A stretch of DNA of 64,000 bases. It comes from Solen grandis. Its lineage: Eukaryota > Mollusca > Bivalvia > Adapedonta > Solenidae. The notes beneath the pieces are model-generated. The model was not told where the DNA came from and did not search any database. It saw only the letters and a program-made list of their open reading frames with translations. Positions 36,701-48,700 of this stretch are shown here, piece by piece. How positions within the stretch are numbered: the stretch's first letter is position 1; each line of letters opens with the position of its first letter. Location: the NCBI GenBank assembly GCA_021229015.1, contig CM037782.1, positions 60,667,293-60,731,292 on the forward strand. Direction: 5' to 3'. A program made the position numbers and the translations under genes.

Positions 36701-39700
36701 ATGCAATAATAGCTTGACATTTCGTCCATTATCCTCTTGTAAAAAAGAAATATACCTGTAAGAATAATTTATGAAAATATGAAAACGTTTGAACTAAAGT
36801 GTTTGTGTTATGTAAATTATTTGTTGCGAGATACATATTTAATTTGTACCTTTGAACTTCTTATTTCGTTATGCACATCTTGCTTTTTGTACCATCACTT
36901 CCCTTTTAGGTACAATGCAATAACTTTTACAATCTCTAAAGAATAATAAAACACCAAGGTTAACACCATGCAATTGTTAATATTTGAATGCAAGTGGTTA
37001 ACAGGCGTAACTCTCAAGCATTTATTTGAACCCTTTGTTAATACACATACCAAAATATACATGTAGCTAGCCCGCCTTAAGAGTAAACTGTCAGTTTTAA
37101 AAGTCCATCCCTAATAGCATTAATGAATTAAGATTTAACTCAAGTCTTATATCGTTTAATGAATATTCATAAAGAATTTTAAAAGATGATATTAGTCAAA
37201 TAAAGACTTAAAGTAAAGTCCCTGTAATGGTTCCGCTACATTTCGGACCTCATGGCCTTTCACGGAGATAATCAAGGTTTCCTAATATTTCATTATGGTA
37301 ACTTGCTTATCTTGGTAGAGGTTGAGTGGTCAAAAACGTAGCGGAACCATTACAGGGACTTTACCTTAAACTGGTGAATAAAGGGGAAACCACTCCATCC
37401 GAAATACGTTAATTGTAGCATCAATGCATGTCCCTTTTATGCATACTTCGTCAAGTGGTTAATTCCGCCAACAGCAATTTGACTTGTTAACGCTTTGATG
37501 AAATTATCCCGATAATTACGGCATTTATGTTTGAGATATTTATGATGTGCATCACGTCATGCGCTGTGATTCACGTCGTATATAGTAATTACAGGTAGGT
37601 CACAATGACACGAGTTGGACAGAAGCAGGTAAAACATGATAACCTTGCTTTGCAACCTTTGTCAAAAAATGGTTGAAAATGTAAACTTAACCAGAATAAA
37701 TTTATGTTATTGTCAAATTTGTCAATTCATGCATTTGGTAAATATGAATGACAACGCCAAAAAGATATATACAATACAAAATAGATAGGTTGATATTGCG
37801 CTGGTAATAAGGCAATACATTAAAAGGCAAACTGAAACCTGCTCAAAACCGATAGCTCTTACAATACCTAAAATTCTGACAAAATTTATTTACGAGTACT
37901 CAAGCCTTAACAAGTATGTTCTTTAAGGTAAATAATAAAAGTTTATGTATCTACCATACAAATTGTTTTGAAAACTCTTAACACATCCACACAATGATTC
38001 ATCTTAATTCAGAAATAAGCTACACACAATTTAAAGTAAAAACACGTGTATTCGACAATACTAGTTTAAAGCAGATTTGTTGCTTTCGATTGTTATAAAA
38101 TGTTGACAAAATATCTTCCATTGCTAGCATATATTTATAAAAAAAGTGAAACATTTGTTACATATGGTAATTATTATTTTATTACTTGAGGTATCTAACA
38201 AGCATTACACACAATAGGCGCAAACTTTAATCCCAAGTTGTTTTTTTATATATTTTATTATTATTATTATTATTATTTATTTATTTTCACGTATGAATAA
38301 TTTTCATTAAACGTTTCGACAAAATTTGATGAAAACAATTCAAGACTTAATATAAACGAAAATCATGTAATATTCGATGGACATTTGTCATTTCAAAACA
38401 AGTATGTCGAAATGAAGCTATAAGCTAGAAACAACGAAGCAAGTTAAAAGTGAAGTGCACGGTGTAAATGATAACTGTAGTGTAAGGTGTAAATGCTAAC
38501 TGTAGTGTACGGTGTAAATGCTAACTTTTAATGTGAATGTACAGCATGCATTGTACGTATATAGCTTGCAGATAAATATTACTGTTTGGAAATTAGTATA
38601 ACGAAATTTAACTAAAATCATTTTTAGGAGAAATTGCGATATGTTCATTATTGTTTTAAGAACACCTGTGACAAGACCAAATTTCGGTACGTGTTAATTT
38701 TGGATATAATTTTACATGCATTAATGTGAATATATAACATAAAGCTTGCATTACAAACATGCATATATATATATATGTATGAAACTCAAACAGGGTTATA
38801 TCAATTATATCAATGTATTGATAAGACAGGAAACAAGTGACATAAAAAGTGAGGGATGCAGTCAAAGGTAAATGATATCATCTTAACACCATTGCCCAGT
38901 ATCAACAAAAAGTGACCATATTAAAACGAAAACAAAACAGACTAGTTGGCAGACAAAAAAACATACACCAAAAAACAACAAAAAGAATAAGTACAAATAG
39001 ATTCTGGAATAGACACGTGACAGAAGAGACTCAAGTCTTGACATTAGATCCAACCTCCAATGTTGTCACGTGACCTGTCATGATCACAAGAAGAGAGCTT
39101 GTCAGGGAATTCATTTTTATTTAAATTTCGCTTAGAACATATTTTAAAATGCATGATATTGTCAACTATTTTATAACATGAGCATTTAAAGAAAGCCACA
39201 TTCAATCTACAAGACGAGCCGGAGTCTAATGGAGACACGAGCCTTTCTGCTAGTAACCATAGTAACGAGACTCTGGGTACAACAGACGGTCGGTGGTCTA
39301 CCTTCTGCCCTATACAGTCGTAGGCACTGATGGACACACAAAGGTAGAGAAATACCAGGCTGAAGCCTATCGTCAGCAGATTGACATCCTGACTGAGAGC
39401 ACCCATTCCTTCGTCATCGAAACTGAAATTTGATTGAACATTTAACCCTTATCATGCTTAATTTCTTAATTGGACTTGTCCTTTCTTCATTTTGGACTGT
39501 ACCATAAGTTGTTTATGGGGGGGTGCTTGCTGAAAATATATTGGCTGAATAGCGAACAGTGCAGACCAAGATCAGACTGCACGGATGTGTTGGCTGCTCT
39601 TGGTCCGCACTGGTCGCAAAGGCAGTCTCACGTTCCCACAACATTATATTGGTTAAATATTGGTTAAAGAATCTGATAATTCTGTGAATGAACCACATTG

Positions 39701-42700
39701 GTGACACGGTAGTTTGCAATCTATTAAAGCTCCTCACTGAAGAAGGTTACATGGATTAAACAGACTGAAACCTTAAAAATAACAAGTTCCTGTTGAATTA
39801 GCTGAACCATTCGCTCTCAAACAGGAATATTTACCAGTACAGCAAGGATTTAAAGATTTCTTCTTGTTGCATAATACCTATACAGTAAGTAAGGGACTTT
39901 TATCTGGACTTCAATATTTTAAAACACATTTCATGATTTATTTTCAGTTTTAAATGGGCCAAACGAAGGTACTGTGTTTCTTTTTGAACTTGCTTTGTCG
40001 TTGACAGATATCATAAGGAATGGCACTAATAAAGCATACGGTTTACGTTGCATAAGAATCGTGAAAAAGCACTTTCAGTGAACATCTTGGTAACATATTA
40101 CCAATGCTCTGAAGAAGTCATTGGAAACTGTAAAAACAAGTTTAACCAACGGGGTGACAAAGACATGATCAACTTGGAGGACATAGCATATCAGGGACCC
40201 GTTCATCGCATTTGCATCTGGTGATTAAACTTTTGAAAAAATGTTTAAAACCAAGATTCTTGTTTAATAAGAATTATTATATTTCGTCACATGTGACAGA
40301 CGTACATGCTCAGTTTGTAATGGTTAAAACTGCGTATAGGATAGAGTCTATTACGACATTTCTACAGACAATAGAAATTCGAAGCGAGCGTAGGCTTCTA
40401 TTATCTGGAGAAATGTCTTAACAGATTCTATCCGACTTAGAAGTCACCCAAATTTGTGAAGCACTTGATTTTGTCAAACGGATCGATCTATTTTGTAGAT
40501 GGTAAACAGAAATGTGTTCTATTAAAATAAATCGCGGATAAATTTGAATTTTCAAAGCTTCTGATTGGCTACAAATGTAGGGTGATTTCTAATGTAAGAT
40601 AGAGGCGTGCAAACGATGACGTTAAGATGCTGTATATAAAAAAGTTATGCATGTACAGACGACCCCATGTGACGTTGGGCTGACAGGAGCAGATGCAATA
40701 ATCGAGACCCCATAAACATGTATATGCAAAACTAGTACGTCATATTGTAATATCAAATAGGAAATACACACAAAGAGCTGCTATGAATTGCTTAATACAA
40801 GTGCTGTTAGTAACAGGCCGATATTGCTTTTTTTCTGCAAAGTACCTTTTGACCGATCAGGCTACATTTTCCGATGGTAACAATAACAAATATAAAGACA
40901 AGGAGGAAGCCTGACGTCAGAAGAACCAAGTCCCGGGCAGCATTTCCGAGAACTTCGTCATCAAAACTGCAAAAGTACAACTGCTTAGTAGTGTGTACGC
41001 AAGAAATTCTTTCAGTCGAGTAATTAGAACGCAGGCGTTCCGTTGTTTCAGCAGAGAACTGATACATAACGATATTTTTATGTAGCAAGTCTGATCAAAT
41101 AGTATCCACATATTTTAATTTGATAAAAAAGATAAACACACCATGAAAGATGACGCTAATTTTATAACAATGCATTTCTAATAAATATTTGATATTTCGA
41201 AATTTAGTATTCATAACTCTAAATAAAAAAGTCAAAAGGGTTAAGCCTTAAACATTTTGAAATGTCTTTGTAAAAATCATTTTTTCTGTTTTATCCACAA
41301 TAACCCATTTTATTCAGTATTAATATGAGTAAATAACAAGGGGCAATAACTAAAGTTTTCAAATGCTTACTCTCTGATCGTATTACTGTCTGTTGAAATG
41401 ATACACGCTATGTATACCTCCCTTTTACTTCAATGTAGCGAATATAATTTAGCAAATTCCTACTTTGTTCGTTGCAACTAAACTTCTGAATATATTGATA
41501 ATATAACTTAACATGCAAATAGAAAATAAGTTCTTAATCCTGACAACCATACACTTCGTGACGTCACAAAACTTACGTTCTAGCTGTGTATATGTAAAGA
41601 TGGTGGAAAGGTCCTCTGTTTTCTTCATCATTTGTAAACTCAATTAGTTTTTTCTCCCACTCCATTACGGACTCCTGGTTCTGTAAGATAAAATAAAAAA
41701 CATACTACATGTATTTTTAAGTCCTTGAACAAGTGAATACATCCAGATACTTTTACTAAAATTAAGTGATTAAATTCGACCAAAATGGATTTTCCCCCAC
41801 TTGTATGGGTTTGTTTGCCGATTTAAGGGAAAATGCACACCAATGTAACATGAACATTGTTATGCTGAGTTCTCTATCTATGATACTTTAAAACTATATT
41901 TTCTAAAAATAATGTTAATATAAGCACATCATTTTTTTTTTACTCCTACCGCCATTTTTTGGCACAAGTCCTTCAACTGGGAAACGAATACAAATATACA
42001 CCTTTGGCAGCAGTTTGAACTTAATAGATTAAGACAAAATGAAGATAATATCGGATTGTCCAAGAAACCAGATGGTGCTTTAGATGGTGTTATATCTGCC
42101 AAGTGCCGATAGCCAAAAAGAAATGTGATTATTTTGGAGTTCATTTTCATTCTTGTCCATTTTTATGCATCTGCCTTGCTTTGTTCTTGTGTTATATGGT
42201 CCTTTTTCCCCAAAACATTCTAGCTAGTTGGTGATCAAGTAAATTATTTGCTTTTGTCACATCAAATTAATTAAACTCTGTGAACGGAAAGGACTGTGTG
42301 ACCCGATCACTGGAACAAGCCTGTTCCTTTCAATATCCAATAGCCATCGGGACTATAGAACGTACAGAATTAAAGGGATACAATTTGTGAAATGTTTGGT
42401 TATTTAGTTTTACCTCATTGTCATTTTCCAAGAACCAGAATATTTTGGTGGCACCAGCGCCAATGATATGTCCATCTTGATCACGTGACACGCTGCCCAA
42501 TATGGCTTCCAATTTCATTTCATTGCGGAATATGGGACTGAAAAGATAAAAACGGTAATCATATGGAATTAATAAACAGAATGTTTCTATCAACGTGTTA
42601 ATTTGTCTGACAAAACAATCTGGACAAATGTCTGAGAAAACAATCTGATATTTCTCCAAACGTATACTGTTAACACGATGGCGACATGATATGACAGTTT

Positions 42701-45700
42701 ACTAAGGGAATATATGTAAATAAGAAACAAATAATGCACTCTTGTGCAAAAGAAAACGTGCACATAGACTTTCGCCAATTTAAGCTAAAAAATATAATGT
42801 ATGACTGCAAGACTTCCTGATAAATAGTATATTCTCGACATGAATATGGGCAAAATAATGACCAAATAATAATAATATATTTCGGAAAGAAAGCATACCA
42901 AAAATTGTATAAGGAAATTTAAATACAAACTTTTTTTTAAAATGAGTATACATAAAGTATAACACACATCTTATAATGTATTGACCGTATGCAACTTACT
43001 TAATAAGTATGTAAAATATGTACTTAATTATATTATATTAAGTATGTTTGTTTTTACGTCGATTAGGAAATAAATTTTAACATATACTAATCCCTCTCGA
43101 CGGTTCCTAGATTGGACCAATACTTTCCGCCTGTATAAATGATAAATCCTTACCCCAACGGGGTTCGAACCTCTGACATCCGGATCCACAATAGTATGTG
43201 TTACCACTGGACCACGGCTTTAGTATGTTAAGTATTTCCAGGGCATATACTTGGCATTTGCTTGGATAAGAAACTGTCATACCTTATAATGACGTCTTGG
43301 TTTAACGTATTGTAAATATCCACACGTGTCAGATTCCGTATGACGGTCTCGTCGTAAGCCCAGAGCTCAAGTATGCTGTTGATACGACACACTGGGCCGG
43401 CTCTGTGGGAGAAAATGGGACTTATTAGTACAGCTTCATACAGTTGTTTGTTTGTTTATTTGGGGTTTAACGTCCCACCGACAGTATTTCAGTCATTTGG
43501 AGACGATGCCTACTTGGGACAGATATAGTGCTGCCACACTGCAGTATCACGCCGTAGACTCACACCCAGTCACATTATCCTGAAACCAGGCCAACCAGTC
43601 CTGGAACTACCCTTATATGCTGAGTGCCAAGCAAGGGATCATACAGTTGTATTACGATAGTTATACAGGTGTCACGAATAATATACCGTTCTTCAAACAA
43701 GACAGTGTTGTATCTTTTAAAATACTGAATTGTCTATAGTACAGATTTTGTCGTTAGCGCGACACAATTTATAGCAAGCTCTATAAACATTGGTAAAAAT
43801 GAAATTAAGAATCTACACCGACCTGCTTAATTTCATTGATTTGTTATCAGGTGGAAACGTATAACTAAAGCACTAGAAGTTTAAATGCCTAAGGTTTGAG
43901 GAAAATGCAATACTTTATTTATATAATGGCGTAGTTTTCTTCAAAAATGTTTTTAAGATAGTGATCGAACGGCGGCGACACACCGATTCAGTGCCCCCAT
44001 CAGCTATATTTTACCATGGATCCGCCTTTGCCTGTCGTCTCTTTATCCAGCTTTATAAGCTGTGGTTTAAAACGATGGGAAAACTTTAACAACTGTAATG
44101 AAATAGACCAGTGGTTTCCGAATGCGTAAGCAGATAATTCTTAAAATTGCTGACGATTTAGGCCTTGAAAATTGCAACTGATGAAACTGCAATTGCGCTT
44201 CAGTAATTTGAAAAGTCGGTCAAGCAAAAACTCACCGAATACACAAACTGTCTAGACTGTGTCCCGCCTTCAGTTTAAAGGATTTTGCTGTCTTATAAAT
44301 ATCAAATATCTGAAAAAAGAGAAAATAATCACTCTTTTGTATTGCGTTTGGCCTATTGATAAATTAGCAAGCGCAATATGTGAGTGTGTTATGTAATGAA
44401 TTAATGGGAATAGAGGAAGCAGGGGAGGAAGAAATAAAAGTATAAAATCATCATTATCTTCATCACCATCTAGTTGTTGCTATTGTTGTTGTTGTTGTTA
44501 TGTTGGAGATGACCGTCGCTGAAACAAAATTTCAGTCATATACATGTAGCGACTTCCGGCTAATTACAAATGGAGGAAGACCCCAAATGCAAAGCGGCAT
44601 CCGGGAAGAACCACGGTTTTCTGGAGGGCGCCCTCACATGTATAAAATCATTAATCAATCAATATTTATTAATACAGATGATAAAATAAAGATACATTTT
44701 CTACCTATAACATATAACTCCCTTTTCCTCTCTGATCTTTCCTTTCTCTCTCATTTTAAATTTATGCATAAAAAGAGTCAAAATCATCATTTTATACATA
44801 CAGCATTTATTGACTCCGGGGTGAGGACATTTTCATCCTCAATAATGACGCTCTCAAATCTCGTCTTCTCCGGGAAGTTCCGTTGTACCCACTCCCACTC
44901 CTGGTTTACCCTTGACCCGCTCGGGAGCCACACCTGTAGTATAAATCACCCGTATACTGTAAAATCATTGATTTTCGTTGACGATAAAAAATCGTTGATT
45001 ATGTATTTCAGGGAATTTCTTGTTTACATTAATTGGTGGATTTCTGTCCTAGAAAACGTCAGGTCTTTAAAATGAAAAATGATTAGGGGTGTTAATAATC
45101 GTGGATAAAAACCCTCCTTGAAATCAACGTAAAATAGCGCCCCACGAAAATCAATGATTGTACGGAACCTGTACGTCATTACACCAAGCTGTTCCAACAA
45201 TCCCGCCTTAGGTTACGTTTTTATTTATCTGTTTATTTTTGGTGCTACACGTCTATGCTGACCTTTGGGATCTGATAATGACATCCTGTTTTAAAAACCA
45301 ATGAAATTTCGATAAAAATGAGATGCAGATGTAAGACTTGCGTGGATTGGTTGATAAGCTACGTATAGATCAGACAAATCTATACCCGATGGTGTATCAA
45401 TGTACAAAATGAAGTTGCAGTGAAAATGTGTAATTCACTCTGTAACTGCTCTGAAGCCTCATGTTTTCGAAGATAATTCTTGATTTGATAATATCAACTC
45501 CTTAAACAAAAGTTTCCCTGTTTATTCTGGATTTTCTTTTTGTGTGCATGCGTTCGTACATGCGTAAATGCCAGTGAGAGCCTATATAAAATACATAAAG
45601 GTGAAAATATTTTCCCGAGCGCTTTCGTTATTCTTAATGACTTGTGATAATTATCATTTTTCTACTTTATAATAACAATGAGACGGTTTAAAGACTCATT

Positions 45701-48700
45701 GCAATCATAATTATATTGCCATATTGGTGTTCAGTTTAATATCGGTCTATGCCCTTCGTTTTCCCATAAAATGACATCAGAACTTTACAGTCAATACTTT
45801 GAAAAGCAAATAGCTTGAATGGCATAACAACTGCATGTAACATGTAATCTCTATGACGTATTTCACACACGATATTAACTTCTCTCGCATCTTTTCATGT
45901 GGTTTAATATTTTACACAGTGGAAAACGACTCGTAAAATCAGCGGACTATTTGTCAGACATGAACAGTCACATACCTTGTGCGAATCGGCACTTTTCTGT
46001 ATAATTTATCACGTACAAAATTAAATTTTGTATCTATACCATCTGTAATAAATACTGTAGATTCATAAGATTTATCTCAAACATTTTGAAAACTAAAATA
46101 AATTAAACAAGAAATATCTTTAAAAAGATATTCGGCGTAAGAAAAATAAAAAAAAAAAGATATAAAAGTTACAGAAATTAAAAGTGTTACAATATAATTA
46201 ATATAATAATGCTGGCGAGTTTTAAGTGATCTGTGATTTTAAAATAATGCTAGAAAACAGATTTGTCGCTAAATTTAGGGAATGCAATATACTATTAACT
46301 ACATTTTCTAAAGACTCACAAGTGTTTACTTTTTCAACTGGATGGCTTTTATATTTGATTTTTTTTTCAACTGGATGTTTTTCATGTTTAAATAGGTAGA
46401 AATAATTGTTATTTGCCAATTGACTATCAAGCAGAAAGATATACACCCTGAAACTCAAATTTTTTGATGGAATATCCTAAAATAATTTATGCAAACCAAT
46501 GAAACAAGTGCTTTCTCGAACTCTTCGGTTGTCAACCAAGATTAGATTGGTTCGAGAAATAGGTCAAAATCCATTTTATACAGCTTACGCCAAAAATAGA
46601 AGGCTTTTTTTGTTTTCAAAACTGTACGCAATTTACGTGATACAGATGCTTTCGCTTTATTCATTGATTACAAATTTTAAATTCAACAAATCATTATTGA
46701 TCCCTAAGATATATTTTTTTCTTTGTTGTTAACTTCTGTTTGTATTTTGTTTGTTTGTTTGTTAATTATTCAATCTGGAATGTATCTTGCTCCCCTTATT
46801 TGTTATTGAAACGCCATGTATATTACCGTTATATACACCAATGGCAATAAAATGATTTGTATTTTGATATATTTTGAATGATATTGCTAAGATAAACATA
46901 ATTATATCTTAATTTAGTAAAAATAAAAAAAACAAATTAATAAATAAATGAAAAATAAATAAAATAAGATATATGAATGAATGAATGAATGAATGAATGA
47001 ATTCGAAATATGAGTTTATAATCGATTAAATAATCGATAAAATATGGAACTGATGACCAGTTTGTATAACACGCAATGTTATGATTAATAATTTATATTC
47101 CATTAGTTCTTTTTGTTTTTGTTTCGTTCTCCTTCATTGTTATTTATGGTCCCAATACGGCACCTTAAAGTAGACTGGGGATCATCCAGTACAGTTGAAA
47201 CAAACACGTGTTTTCATGTACATGTATGTTTTGAAAAAAATAATAACGCAAGAGTTATGATTGCCTTAATTGTAAAATCGCATTTAATTATTTACTTGAA
47301 GTGGTCATAAAGATATAATGATTCCCGTGTGGTGAAACCACGAGACGGGAAAACTCTACGACCAGTTGTATTTTACAAAATGTTTCGTAAATTCTTGAAA
47401 GTCATTTTATAGTGGCCAAATACAAGAACTGACAAAAAAACCCATCTCTATCCATCAAAAATAATTCTGGTGTGATCATATAAAAAAACAATCAAGGTAA
47501 TTTACAAGTTTTTAATTTGTTTTTATGTATATCCATTAATATTCTTCACCGTTATCCTCTATATCGGTTTCATATCAATTAATCATACTTTTATATGGAT
47601 GTTAATAAACGAAGTCGTGCATTTTTGTTCTTGTCCGAAATGCCAAGGACAAAACAAATGACAATGCCTATGGGTATCATTTTAAATCATTCCACTATTC
47701 CTGTTTTCCGGGAAAAATAATAAAGTTTACTTAAATAACTAACAATATTTAAGTAATGAAATATTTTGGTGCTTTTATTCGAAAAACAAAAATTATGAAA
47801 TTCGCCCCAAAGTATTTAACCCTTTCCCTCATAGAGGAAGCCATGAAAAGACCTATGCGAACAACATAAAACCAGATCAGCCTGCGAGTAACTCGCAGGC
47901 TGATCAGGTTTTATGCTGTTCGCTGCTCCTCAGTGGTCTGGAAATGAGGATTTTATAATTAAAGTTGGTAAGGTTTAACTGTGGTTTTCTGCAGATCAGG
48001 CTTTATGTGGTACCTATTGAGTACGTCAAAATGAGTCTATATGAGGGAAAGGGTTAAGTATTGTTTAAGTGCTATGTTGGACAAATAATCATACATGTAC
48101 TAAATACTTTCTGAACTACGGTGTTTTAGAAAATAGAAAAAAAAGAGTAAATGTGTATGATGGTGGAAACAGCGGAATACGTTTGTTTATAAACAATGTA
48201 TAGACTGGTGTTGATCTTTATCGTCAAGGCTGACTGGTGCACGTTATTTCACACATCAATAACAGTTTAAATATTTAAATTCTCATTGTCGATGTCAAGC
48301 ATCGTCGCCTAAGTAGATGCAGAGACAACAGTCGCCACAGATTTCACACGAATAACTAAGTTTATTGTAATCCTTTTGTTTGTTTGTTTGTTTGTTTGTT
48401 CATCACAGAAGAATGGCCAATCCTGCTTCAAATGAAACAGAATTATACATAACAATAAGTATAAATTGAATGCGCCAAAATGTTTTTACTATTTGCCTCG
48501 CCTTTTATTTATTATGATTATTACTAAATTACTGTTGTTGTTGTTGCTGTTGTTGTAATTATGTTATCCTCTCTGCTTTTAAGTTACCAGAAGCTCAGAA
48601 AATGAAAAATGACTTAATCAAGGTTTACCGTAATCATGGATAAAATAAAATAGACAGAAAGATGAAAGAATTTCGAAAAACTTTCTCATATACAGACAAA

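Larger units (their letters stand above)
35991..39301 (-). other. PTCHD intron between exons 8b and 9
   Basis: About 3.3 kb after exon 8b's GTAGAC donor (about 4.9 kb if 8a is used). It contains an intact TIR element, a 25-bp tandem and AT-rich filler. No further exon-like copy of 8a/8b was found by eye. Confidence 0.75.

Noticed and set aside
36000..39300. a third copy of exon 8
   Set aside because: No other FDD(E)...IGQK-like translation with matching splice borders was found by eye in either flanking intron.
44500..45075. 191-codon plus-strand ORF, the longest in the window
   Set aside because: It is a chimera of a SINE fragment, the antisense of PTCHD exon 3 and a MITE. No domain, and all parts have better explanations.
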